DNA from: Nocardia nova | GTDB taxonomy: Bacteria; Actinomycetota; Actinomycetes; Mycobacteriales; Mycobacteriaceae | Length of the DNA: 64,000 nucleotides | Assembly (NCBI RefSeq): GCF_002933465.1 | Contig: NZ_PSZE01000005.1 | Coordinates: 186,001-250,000, forward strand | Direction of reading: 5' to 3' | In this document: piece after piece, positions 26,261 to 34,878 of the stretch | Numbering within the stretch: the first letter of the stretch is position 1 | Layout: the number at the start of each line of letters is the position of its first letter | Position numbers and translations under genes: made by a program | Notes under the pieces: model-generated | The model's database searches: none | The model's input: only the letters and a program-made list of their open reading frames with translations | Told to the model about the DNA's origin: nothing

Positions 26261-27880
26261 ATGCCCGAAACACACACCAGCACAATCGATCCCGCGACCC
26301 TGCTGCGGCTGCCGACCCACAACGGACACGCCCTGCTCGCCGGACTGCGGCGTCATCGGCGCGAGCCGGTGATGACACTCGGCGACACCGTCCTCACCGG
26401 CGCCGACGTCATCGACGCCATCAGCCGGTACATCGCCGCGTTCGCCGCCCACCAGGTCGGGCTCGGCACCCCGAGCGCACTGCTCGCCCTCAACCGTCCC
26501 GAGGTGCTGTTCATCCTGGGCGCCGGCCAGATCGCCGGACATCGGCGCACCGCACTGCATCCGATGGGCGGGCTCGACGACCACGTGCACGTGCTCACCG
26601 ACGCCGGAATCACGAATCTCGTCATCGATCCGCAGCCGGCGTTCGTCCGGCGTGCGCGCGAACTGGCCGACCGAGTCCCCGAACTGAAGCGGATCCTCGT
26701 CCTCGGCCCGGTGCCGGAGGAACTGGCCGACATCGGCGTCGACTTGCTCTCCGCCGCAGCACAATACACTCCGGAACCGATCGAAGCGGTCGACATTCCA
26801 CCGGATTTCGTCGTCTCGATCAGCTACACCGGCGGCACCACCGGCAAGCCCAAGGGCGTCATCGGTACCGCAGGCACCATGGCGACCATGACCCAGATCC
26901 AGCTCTCGGAATGGGAATGGCCGCGGCGCCCGCGATTCTTGATCTGCACGCCGCTGTCGCACGCGGGCGCCGCGTTCTTCCTGCCGGTGGTGCTGCAGGG
27001 CGGGCAATGCGTGGTCCTTCCGCGATTCGACGCCGGCGAGGTGCTGCGCGCCATCGAGGAACACCGCATCTCGGCGACCATGCTGGTGCCCTCGATGCTC
27101 TACGCTCTGCTCGATCATCCCGATATCGACTCGCGCGATCTGTCCTCGCTGGAAACGATCTACTACGGCGCCTCCTCCATCGACCCGAAACGCCTGACGC
27201 AGGCCATCGCGCGATTCGGCCCCATCTTCGCCCAGTACTACGGTCAGTCCGAGGCGCCGATGGTGATCAGCTATTTGGCCAAGGACGAGCACGACGAGGC
27301 TCGGCTCACCTCCTGCGGGCGCCCGTCGGCGGCGCTGCGCACCGGGCTGATCGGCACGGACGGACAGCGCGTGCCCGCCGGCGAGGTCGGCGAGATCTGT
27401 GTATCCGGGCCACTGTTGGCCGACGGTTACCTGAATCTTCCGGACGTCACCGCGGAGACCTTCCGCGACGGCTGGCTGCACACCGGGGATCTGGCTCGTG
27501 CGGATCCCGACGGCTTCTGGCACATCGTCGGACGCAGCAAGGACATGATCGTCACCGGCGGCTTCAACGTCTTTCCCCGCGAGGTGGAGGACGTCATCGC
27601 CGCCGACGCTCGCGTCCAGGGGGTTGCCGTCGTCGGCGTCGCCGATCCCCGCTGGGGCGAGGCCGTGACGGCGGCGGTCGTCTTCGACCCGGCCACCGCC
27701 GCCGATTCCGAGGCGGTGGCCGCGGCAATCGACGATATCCAGCAGGATGTCAAGCGCCGCAAGGGTTCCGTACAAGCTCCGAAACACGTCATCGTGGTCG
27801 ATGCGCTGCCGTTGACGGGGCTGGGCAAGGTCGACAAGAAGGCCGTGCAGGCCCTCGTCACCGCCGAGCTCGAGCGGTAG
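26261..27880 (+). CDS. fadD8: FadD8-like acyl-CoA synthetase
   Basis: This is an ANL-superfamily ligase (539 aa) that activates a carboxylic acid to acyl-AMP and then acyl-CoA. It has the phosphate loop YTGGTTGKPKGVIG (about residues 189-202), the A5 motif YYGQSEAP, and the hinge GWLHTGDLARADPDGFWHIVG-type block (about residue 405). The catalytic Lys is in GLGKVDKK near the C-terminus. The overall sequence resembles what I remember of M. tuberculosis FadD8 (LLRLPTHNGH, RRTALHPMG-like, KGSVQAPKHV). The upstream KstR-type box suggests steroid or side-chain-derived substrates. An AGGAG precedes the ATG. Confidence 0.88.
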   Translation: MPETHTSTIDPATLLRLPTHNGHALLAGLRRHRREPVMTLGDTVLTGADVIDAISRYIAAFAAHQVGLGTPSALLALNRPEVLFILGAGQIAGHRRTALHPMGGLDDHVHVLTDAGITNLVIDPQPAFVRRARELADRVPELKRILVLGPVPEELADIGVDLLSAAAQYTPEPIEAVDIPPDFVVSISYTGGTTGKPKGVIGTAGTMATMTQIQLSEWEWPRRPRFLICTPLSHAGAAFFLPVVLQGGQCVVLPRFDAGEVLRAIEEHRISATMLVPSMLYALLDHPDIDSRDLSSLETIYYGASSIDPKRLTQAIARFGPIFAQYYGQSEAPMVISYLAKDEHDEARLTSCGRPSAALRTGLIGTDGQRVPAGEVGEICVSGPLLADGYLNLPDVTAETFRDGWLHTGDLARADPDGFWHIVGRSKDMIVTGGFNVFPREVEDVIAADARVQGVAVVGVADPRWGEAVTAAVVFDPATAADSEAVAAAIDDIQQDVKRRKGSVQAPKHVIVVDALPLTGLGKVDKKAVQALVTAELER

Positions 27881-27894
27881 GCAGTCACCGCGGC

Positions 27895-28280
27895 TTACGA
27901 GCGCGCCCCCCGCCCCGGCTCAGCCACGACATCGGCGAAACGTCGTGTCCCGGTGGCGATCTCGGTCGCCTCCGCCAGATCCAGCCGGAATTCGTGGTCG
28001 GCGGCCGGGGCGGGGCCCTCGTGATGACTGATGCCGGCGGCGCCGATGACGTAGTGCGGTGCCGTGTCGCCGATATGAACCGTGACCGTGCCGGCGGGTG
28101 TGAGCTCGTAGACGGCGGCCGCCGATCGCGACCCCACCTTGCGGTGGGTGAGTATGCCGTCGCGTTCCAGATCCTTCAGCCGGGCCGCCAGGATATCGGT
28201 GCTGATACCCGGAAGGTCGGCGAAAAGATCGCTGTATCGGCGTGGCCCCGAGCACAATTCGCGAATCACCAGCAGATCTC
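27895..28280 (-). pseudogene. 5'-truncated HxlR-type winged-helix regulator
   Basis: The frame reads DLLVIRELCSGPRRYSDL onward, the HxlR/MarR-like winged helix (SGPRRYSDLFADLPGISTDI, LAARLKDLERDGILTHR, then VYELTPAG), with a normal C-terminal extension to about 125 residues. The usual first 20-30 residues (Cys-containing helix and GDRWT) are missing. Upstream of LLVIREL the sequence switches abruptly to an aminotransferase read on the opposite strand. A GTG at 28269 could start a shortened protein without the first helix, but no ribosome site is apparent. I treat it as broken by recombination. Confidence 0.65.
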
Positions 28281-29194
28281 GGCAACGGCGTTTCCGAGCT
28301 GATCATGATGGCGCTCACCGCGCTCTTGGAGAACGGCGACGAAGTTCTCGTTCCCGCACCGGATTTCCCACTGTGGACGGCGGCGACGACACTCAACAGC
28401 GGCCGGCCGGTGCACTACATCTGCGACGAGGGCGCCGACTGGTACCCGGATCCGGCCGATATCTCCGCCAAGATCACCGACCGCACCCGCGCTCTCGTGC
28501 TCATCAACCCGAACAATCCCACCGGCGCCGTCTACCCGCCCGAGGTGCTGCGGGAGATCCTCGACATCGCCCGCAGCCACAACCTGGTGGTCTTCGCCGA
28601 CGTGATCTACGACAAGATCTACTACGACGCCTCACCCACACCTCGATCGCCGCGCTGGCGCCCGACCTGCTGTGTCTGACCTTCTCGGGCCTGTCCAAGG
28701 CCTATCGCTGCGCGGGCCTGCGCGGCGGCTGGCTCGTGGTTTCCGGGCCCACCGGCCACGCGGAGAACTACCTCGAGGGCCTCACCATGCTCGCCGGGCT
28801 GCGGCTGTGCGCGAATGTCCCTGCGCAGCAAGCGATTCAAGCCGCGCTCGGCGGGCACCAGAGCATCCACGACCTGACGCTGCCGGGCGGGCGCCTGCGC
28901 GAACAGCGCGACCGCGCCTGGGAGGCGCTCACCGCCATACCGGGCATCACCTGCGTGAAACCCTAGGGCGCCCTGTACGCGTTCCCGCGCATCGATCCGC
29001 GTGTCTACGCCATTCACGACGATGAACAATTCGTGCTCGATCTTCTGCTGCAGGAAAAGCTCCACATCGTGCAGGGCACCGGCTTCAACTGGCCCACTCC
29101 CGACCATTTCCGGATCACCACCCTGCCGCACGCCGACGAACTGGAAGCGATTATCGAGCGCATCGGCCGCTTCCTGTCCACCTACCGGCAATAG
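28276..29194 (+). pseudogene. Broken AlaA/AspC-type aminotransferase
   Basis: Homology to PLP alanine/aspartate aminotransferases starts abruptly at LGNGVSELIMMALTALL and continues through INPNNPTGAVY and LVVFADVIYDKIYYD. At about 28630 the frame shifts, and the next segment (HTSIAALAPDLLCLTFSGL, with the PLP-Lys region SGLSKAYRCAG) runs to an in-frame TAG at 28964-28966. The last segment resumes directly after it (GALYAFPRIDPRVYAIHDDE to the TAG at 29192). So it lacks roughly the first 100 residues and has one frameshift and one nonsense codon. The 5' break coincides with the break of the HxlR gene. Confidence 0.85.
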
Positions 29195-29633
29195 CCTCGT
29201 CCCTCCCGTCCACCACGGCCCCGCCCCCGCCGCGGACGCACCACACACCGCGGCCCAGCCGGTCGGCGGCACCCAGCTCGCCGTACCCAAGCGGGGTTCG
29301 GGCAGGACGCTCGGGCGCGGCCGGACCGCCCACCAAGCCTGACCGGGGCCGCGGGCGTCCGTGCCGCCTCTTTCTCCACTTACCCACCTCCGGCACCCTC
29401 CGCCCGCTACCATTTACTGGCGCACAGGGTGTGATCAGCCATCTCCGGATGCCGTTCGGGAACCGGACGAGTGGCCGTCGCACGGCAGTCCCTATCGACT
29501 CTCGGCTGTTCGAACGAGTTCGAGAGTATCCAGCAGGCATCGAGGCCGCGCCCCGACGACCACGGATGGACACGTGCGGGGGCGGCCCCGGACCGGATCG
29601 ACGGCGATCCGATGACTCTCCGTCCGGAGGTGG
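29195..29633. other. Intergenic stretch with no recognisable gene
   Basis: These 439 bp follow the broken aminotransferase. No frame shows a recognisable family, and coding-like third-position bias is weak. A LexA-like palindrome at 29510-29523 has the wrong spacing. GGAGG at 29626-29630 belongs to the arylsulfatase start. Confidence 0.6.
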
Positions 29634-31988
29634 ATGGTGGCCGAGAAATTCGAAGGACATATCGCGCTCGATATTCGTGATTCCGTCGCCGACTGGAAGC
29701 CGTTCACGGAACCGGCCGCACCGCGCGGCGCGCCCAATGTGCTGTATCTGGTGTGGGACGACATCGGAATCGCCACCTGGGACTGCTACGGCGGCCTGGT
29801 CGAGATGCCGAATATGAAGCGAATCGCCGACCACGGAATCCAATTCACCCAGTTCCACACCACAGCGCTGTGCTCACCGACGCGCGCTTCGCTGCTCACC
29901 GGAAGGAATCCGACATCCGTCGGAATGGCGACCATCGAGGAGTTCACCGACGGCTTCCCGAGTATGAGCGGCCGGATTCCGGACGACACCGCCCTGTGCT
30001 CGGAGGTCCTCACCGAGCGCGGGTGGAATACCTATGCCGTCGGCAAATGGCATATGACACCGCTCGAGGAAAACAACCTGGCGGCGTCGAAGCGTCATTG
30101 GCCGCTGGGGCGCGGATTCGAGCGGTTCTACGGATTCCTCGGTGGCGAAGCCGACCAGTGGTACCCCAATCTGGTCTACGACAATCACCCGGTCACCCCG
30201 CCGTACTCGCCGGAGGACGGATATCACCTGTCGAAAGATCTGGCCGACAAGTCGATCGAGTTCATTCGTGACGCCAAGGTCATCGCACCGGACAAACCGT
30301 GGTTCCTGTACCTGTGCCCCGGCTGCGGTCACGCGCCGCATCATGTCCCGCGAGAATGGGCGGACAAGTACCGCGGCACATTCGACATGGGGTACGAGAA
30401 GTACCGCGACATCGTGTTGGACAACCAGAAGCGCATGGGGTTGATTCCGGAGGACACCGAACTGTCTCCGATGAACCCCTACGCGGATGCTACCGGGAGC
30501 AACGGCGAGCCCTGGCCGCTGCAGGACACGGTGCGCGCCTGGGATTCGCTGTCGGAGGAGGAGAAACGGCTGTTCCGCCGCCAGGCGGAGGTATTCGCCG
30601 GCTTCCTGTCCTACACCGATGCCCAGATCGGTCGTCTCCTCGATTATCTCGAGGAGAGCGGGCAGCTGGACAATACGATCATCGTCGCCTTCTCCGACAA
30701 CGGCGCCAGCGGTGAGGGCGGTCCGAACGGGTCGGCCAACGAGATGAAATTCTTCAACGGCTACATCGACACGATCGAGGACAGCCTGGCCAAACTCGAC
30801 GAGCTGGGGTCGCCGACCACCTACAACCACTACAGCATCGGGTGGGCGATGGCCTTCAACACCCCGTACAAACTGTACAAACGGTACGCATCTCACGAGG
30901 GCGGCATCGCCGACGCCTGTCTGCTCTCCTGGCCGGCCGGAATCGCCGCCCGCGGCGAACTGCGCCACCACTACCTCAACGTCTGCGATATCACCCCGAC
31001 GGTCTACGACCTGCTCGGCATCACGCCCCCGGACACGGTGAAGAACGTGGCGCAGCGCCCGCTGGAAGGGGTCAGCTTCCGGGCCCTGCTCGATGATCCG
31101 AACGCCGACTCCGGCAAGCACACCCAGTTCTATTCGATGCTCGGCACCCGCGGCATCTGGCACCGGGGATGGTTCGCCGACGCGGTGCACGCGGCGTGCC
31201 CGTCGGGCTGGGGGCATTTCGACAGCGACCGGTGGGAGCTGTTCCATATCGAAGAGGACCGCAGCCAGATGCACGACCTGGCCGGCACACATCCCGAGAA
31301 GCTGGAGGAATTGAAGGCGCTGTGGTTCGCCGAAGCCGAGAAGTACAACGGTCTGCCGCTCTACGATCTCGACATCGTGTCGGTGATGCTGCGCGACCGG
31401 CCGACGTATGCCAAGACCCGGGACACCGCCGTCTACTATCCGGGCATCGCCGAGGTGGGCCCGGGGGCAGCGCTGGAGATTCGCGGTCGATCCTTCGCGT
31501 TGCTCGCCGAGACGACCATCACCAGTCCCGGCGCCGAGGGCGTGCTGTTCGCCCACGGCGGGCGCCTCGGCGGGCACACGCTGTTCCTGAAGGACGGACA
31601 TCTGCACTACGTCTACAACTTCCTCGGCGAGGAGGAACAGGTGATGGTCTCCGACCGTCCGGTACCGCTCGGTGACCACATCCTGGGCATGCGCTACGAA
31701 CGGAAGGGCACGCGGCCGGACAATTTCACCCCGACCGGGGAGGCGGTCCTCTACATCGACGAGAACCCGGTGGGTTCGCTCGACGATATGCGGACCCAGC
31801 CGACCGTGTTCTCCGGCGTCGGCGAGGGCGTCCGGGTCGGTCGCGACGGCGGCCAGTCGGTATCCCCGCGCTACCACGCGCCCTTCCCGTTCACCGGCGG
31901 AATCATGCGCCAGGTCGTCGAGGATGTGAGTGGTAAACCGTACATCGACCTCGAAATGGCTGCCGCCGCCGCGTTTTCGCGGGATTGA
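29634..31988 (+). CDS. Type I arylsulfatase (formylglycine-dependent, Cys type)
   Basis: This 784-aa sulfatase hydrolyses sulfate esters. VLYLVWDDIG near residue 35 supplies metal-binding Asp residues. TALCSPTRASLLTGR (about residue 80) is the CxPxR signature, whose Cys is converted to formylglycine by a separate activating enzyme. YAVGKWHMTP is the second sulfatase signature, and AFSDNGASGEGG (about residue 358) adds the late metal ligands. There is no signal peptide, so it is cytoplasmic or exported in another way. The length and C-terminal beta-rich domain match large actinobacterial arylsulfatases. GGAGG lies 3 bases before this ATG and 6 before a GTG at 29637, so the start is uncertain by one codon. 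Confidence 0.94.
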   Translation: MVAEKFEGHIALDIRDSVADWKPFTEPAAPRGAPNVLYLVWDDIGIATWDCYGGLVEMPNMKRIADHGIQFTQFHTTALCSPTRASLLTGRNPTSVGMATIEEFTDGFPSMSGRIPDDTALCSEVLTERGWNTYAVGKWHMTPLEENNLAASKRHWPLGRGFERFYGFLGGEADQWYPNLVYDNHPVTPPYSPEDGYHLSKDLADKSIEFIRDAKVIAPDKPWFLYLCPGCGHAPHHVPREWADKYRGTFDMGYEKYRDIVLDNQKRMGLIPEDTELSPMNPYADATGSNGEPWPLQDTVRAWDSLSEEEKRLFRRQAEVFAGFLSYTDAQIGRLLDYLEESGQLDNTIIVAFSDNGASGEGGPNGSANEMKFFNGYIDTIEDSLAKLDELGSPTTYNHYSIGWAMAFNTPYKLYKRYASHEGGIADACLLSWPAGIAARGELRHHYLNVCDITPTVYDLLGITPPDTVKNVAQRPLEGVSFRALLDDPNADSGKHTQFYSMLGTRGIWHRGWFADAVHAACPSGWGHFDSDRWELFHIEEDRSQMHDLAGTHPEKLEELKALWFAEAEKYNGLPLYDLDIVSVMLRDRPTYAKTRDTAVYYPGIAEVGPGAALEIRGRSFALLAETTITSPGAEGVLFAHGGRLGGHTLFLKDGHLHYVYNFLGEEEQVMVSDRPVPLGDHILGMRYERKGTRPDNFTPTGEAVLYIDENPVGSLDDMRTQPTVFSGVGEGVRVGRDGGQSVSPRYHAPFPFTGGIMRQVVEDVSGKPYIDLEMAAAAAFSRD

Positions 31989-32071
31989 GGCTGCCTGCCG
32001 CGGCAACTCCCACTCGCACGACAGCCGCACCAGTGCCCACAGGATTGCCGCGGCACCACTATCCTCGAACC

Positions 32072-32881
32072 ATGTGTTCTCCCAGTGCCACGCTGACGGT
32101 GTGGGCGGGCTCGTGGCTGGCGGGCCGCAGCGCGCCCGACGATGTGCTGGACGCGTTGCGCGCCTGGTCTCCGCAGCACAGCGTCGCCGCCGGTGACCCG
32201 CTGACCGGCGGACGGACGGGACTGCCGTGGCCCTCGGCCGAGCCGTTGGAGGCCGGCACCGGAATCATGGTCCTGCTCAAGGTCATTCGCGAGGCGATGG
32301 CCGAGTCGGGGGCCCAGATGCGGCTGGTGCTGCCTGTGCCGGGCGATGCGCGCGGATTGCCGATGGGTACCGAATTCGCCACGGCGGCAATGGATGCCGA
32401 GGAAGGCGTGATCGCCGGGGTACCCGGTGGCGAGGGTGTGGCGCTGGTGCCGCAGTGGACCGACGAGGAATCGCTGCAGTGGACGGTCTTCCACACCCCG
32501 ATTCCGGTCCCGGCACCGGATATGGCGCTCGGCGAGGCCGAATACGCGATGCGGGAGGCGGTGCGCGAGGCCGCGGAAGCCCTGATGCGGTTGCACACCA
32601 CCGCGATCGGCGGTGACGACGATCCGCGCGAACTGATCGAGGCCGAATTGGCCGCCTGCTCGCGCCACATCTACCCCGACTCGGCGCCGCTGCGGGCCCG
32701 CCGCATCCTCGATTCGGCCGACCATGTGGCCGCGATCCTCACCGTGGCCCAGCAGACGGCCCCTTCCTCCCCCAGTTCGGCCAGCGCCGTGCAGGCCCAG
32801 GAGACGCTGCTGCGACCCCTGTGGAACGCCCTGCGCGCCGCCCGGCTGGCCGCGGTGAACGCGGCGGCCGGCCCGCGTTAG
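32072..32881 (+). CDS. Conserved hypothetical protein (Rv1486c-like by position)
   Basis: This 269-aa soluble protein has no recognised domain. It is acidic and Ala-rich, with no signal peptide or membrane segment, and begins MCSPSATLTVWAGSWLAGRS. Its orientation opposite to hemH, and its place between hemH and the NfeD-SPFH pair, match my recollection of Rv1486c in M. tuberculosis, which supports it being a real conserved gene. The last codons overlap the convergent neighbour by four bases (TTAG serves as both stops). The ATG at 32072 is preferred over an upstream in-frame start because the extra 29 residues look non-coding. Confidence 0.75.
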   Translation: MCSPSATLTVWAGSWLAGRSAPDDVLDALRAWSPQHSVAAGDPLTGGRTGLPWPSAEPLEAGTGIMVLLKVIREAMAESGAQMRLVLPVPGDARGLPMGTEFATAAMDAEEGVIAGVPGGEGVALVPQWTDEESLQWTVFHTPIPVPAPDMALGEAEYAMREAVREAAEALMRLHTTAIGGDDDPRELIEAELAACSRHIYPDSAPLRARRILDSADHVAAILTVAQQTAPSSPSSASAVQAQETLLRPLWNALRAARLAAVNAAAGPR

Positions 32882-33747
32882 GTCACGGCCTCGCCGGTGT
32901 CCGGCCCGGGCAGATCCAGTTCGTAGTCGTTGTAGCGCCCGCAGACTCGCATGCCGATCCGGGCCAGGGCCGCGCGCAGCGCCTCGTCGTCGAATTCGAA
33001 CACGCGCAGCACGGTGATATCGGGCATGACGGCGCGTAATTCGGCCACGACCGCGCCGAAGGCCGCGGCCAGCAGATCGGCGTCGGCCTCGCGGTGGGCG
33101 AAACCCTCCTCGGCGCTGATGTAGGCCTCGTCGCCGCCGGCGAAGGTCGTGATCGTGGTAATCGGTTCGGTCGCAGACCGGGCCGAGAGCACGGTCGTGA
33201 GCAGCACCCGGCCCGGCGGGTCGGCCGATTCGGCGAGGGTGTGCACCAGCCGCCGCAGGGGCGCGGTGGTGTCCGGTGCGGGCGACCGGGTGAGATCCAG
33301 CTCCCACAGCCGCGCGTATTCGTCGACCCGCCGCGCACCCAGTTCGGCCGCCGCCCGGCCCGACGGTCCGATATCGGTGCCCTGCCAGCGCAGCACCCGG
33401 TATCCGGCAGCGGTGGCCCGGCGCACCGCCTCGGCGGTCAAGCGGCAGACCATCTCGGTTTCCGCCGCCTGCGGTTCGGACTCGTCGGCGCGGCCCAGAT
33501 GCAGCGAATGTACGAGGCGCTGCGCGGACACCGCCTGCACCCACGCCTCGCCCAGGCCGGCATCACGCAATTCCGCCCAGCCCAGCAACTCACCGCCACC
33601 GCGGGCGGCGATCACGCCCAGCAGATCGGCGGTGCCGTCGGCGACGGACATATCTTCGAGCAGGGGCAACCCGGTGCGGCCCGCCAGCTCGGCGGCCAGC
33701 CGCAAACCCGTTCCCGGATGCTGGTCCCACTCCAGCGCGATGTCCAC
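32878..33747 (-). CDS. Tandem GNAT-like protein of unknown function
   Basis: This 289-aa cytoplasmic protein contains features of a duplicated acetyltransferase fold. The first half ends in RRATAAGYRVLRWQGTDIGP and AAELGARRVDEYARLWELDL (about residues 107-155). The second repeats the arrangement with VVAELRAVMPDITVLRVFEF and LARIGMRVCGRYNDYELDL (about 232-280). This is the G-N-x-x-M/A-x-x-x-x-x-x-G-F-type ending typical of GNAT domains. A clear acetyl-CoA pyrophosphate loop is not obvious, so activity is uncertain. It is convergent with, and shares stop bases with, the preceding gene. Confidence 0.65.
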   Translation of the reverse strand: MDIALEWDQHPGTGLRLAAELAGRTGLPLLEDMSVADGTADLLGVIAARGGGELLGWAELRDAGLGEAWVQAVSAQRLVHSLHLGRADESEPQAAETEMVCRLTAEAVRRATAAGYRVLRWQGTDIGPSGRAAAELGARRVDEYARLWELDLTRSPAPDTTAPLRRLVHTLAESADPPGRVLLTTVLSARSATEPITTITTFAGGDEAYISAEEGFAHREADADLLAAAFGAVVAELRAVMPDITVLRVFEFDDEALRAALARIGMRVCGRYNDYELDLPGPDTGEAVT

Positions 33748-34128
33748 CTCCGCACAATAGCGGTGAATTAGCTGATCGCAGGTCAGTTACCGCGCGAAAC
33801 GTCGGCGACCGGCCGAGAGGCTCAGTGCCTGCGCAGCATTGTCTCGCCCTCGGCTGGTTTCCAGATCAGCACATCCATATGCCCGCAGCCCACCTCGACC
33901 GCCGAGGCGCCGGTGATATCCGCCCTCGAACAGGCGTGGTTCCCGCGGGCTGATCCGTGGGTAGCCATCGCGACGAGTCGTCGCCGGCAGGCGCAGATCG
34001 CCGGCCGCCGCGTGACGGCGTAGAAAGATCCCCGCGATGCGCGGGGCGGCACCGGCGAATTCGCCCCACCTCGGTCATAGTCGTACGGTGAAACTTTGGC
34101 GGGCACGTCGTACAGCATCGAGGTCGTC
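33748..34128. other. Intergenic stretch, possibly with a short coding remnant
   Basis: These 381 bp contain no intact gene. On the minus strand, about 33822-33975 keeps GC-rich third positions and reads ASAVEVGCGHMDVLIWKP before a stop. This could be the tail of a lost hydrolase-like gene, but the family cannot be named. The remainder shows no coding signal and should include the promoter of the protease gene. Confidence 0.35.
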
Positions 34129-34878
34129 ATGAAGATTTCCCCGCGCCGGGCGGCGGGCGCCGTCGCCGCCGCGCTCGCCTGCGCCCTGCTGCCGCCGACC
34201 GCGGCGCAGGCCGTGGTCGGCGGTGTCCCGGTCAGCGCCGCCGACTATCCGTGGCTCGCGGCCATCGGCACGCCCGCCTACGCGACGAGGCCGGGCGGCC
34301 AGTTCTGCGCCGGCGCCCTGATCGCCCCGGACCGGGTGCTCACGGCCGCACACTGCGGAGCAATCGCCCGCACGCTGCCGGGAACGACGGTGACCTTCGG
34401 CCGCACCGATGTCGCCGGGCACGGCGGGGTCACCGTCGGAATCGCCGATGTCCGGATCGACCCGGGTTTCCGGGTCTCGCTGTTCGGCACGGATCTGAGC
34501 TATCACCATGATGTCGCCGTCCTGGTGCTCAGCGCACCGGTCGCCCTGCCGGCCGTGGCCGTGGTGGCGCCACAGGGAGATACGGTGACGGTGGTCGGCT
34601 GGGGCGCCACCTCCGAGGACGACCAGTCCAACAGCGTGCTGCGGTCGGCGACGCTGCCGCTGGTGTCCGATACGGCCTGCGCGGTCGCCTACGGTGCCGA
34701 ATTCGATCCGGGCGAGGCGCTGTGCGCGGGCTCTCCCGCCGCCGACACCGGTGAATTCGACAGCGGCGCACCGCTGTTGGTCGACGGCATGGTCGCCGGC
34801 GTCACCTCGTGGGGTAAAGGTTCGGCCGAACCCGGATTTCCCGGTGTGTACGCGCGGGTGCCCGCCCTCGACTTCTGA
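34129..34878 (+). CDS. Secreted trypsin-like serine protease (S1A)
   Basis: This 249-aa protein has a signal peptide ending in TAAQA (residue 25) and begins the mature chain at VVGGVPVSAADYPWLAAIG, the usual IVGG-type N-terminus of active trypsins. Catalytic His lies in LTAAHC (about residue 72), Asp in HHDVAVL (about 127) and Ser in FDSGAP (about 211). Cys pairs CAG...HC and CAVAY...LCAG suggest two disulfides. The residue before the DSG motif is Phe and the second Gly after it is Ala, where the family has GDSGGP. The oxyanion-hole Gly193 is therefore replaced, and activity may be reduced. The mature N-terminus seems to be created by signal peptidase alone. Confidence 0.88.
   Translation: MKISPRRAAGAVAAALACALLPPTAAQAVVGGVPVSAADYPWLAAIGTPAYATRPGGQFCAGALIAPDRVLTAAHCGAIARTLPGTTVTFGRTDVAGHGGVTVGIADVRIDPGFRVSLFGTDLSYHHDVAVLVLSAPVALPAVAVVAPQGDTVTVVGWGATSEDDQSNSVLRSATLPLVSDTACAVAYGAEFDPGEALCAGSPAADTGEFDSGAPLLVDGMVAGVTSWGKGSAEPGFPGVYARVPALDF

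Noticed and set aside
25925..27787. 620-codon minus-strand open frame opposite the acyl-CoA ligase.
   Set aside because: Fully antisense to a gene with intact ANL motifs. Shadow-type composition.
29510..29523. TCGAAC-GA-GTTCGA, a possible LexA/SOS box upstream of the arylsulfatase.
   Set aside because: Actinobacterial LexA boxes need four bases between the half-sites; here there are two, and no DNA-damage gene is near.
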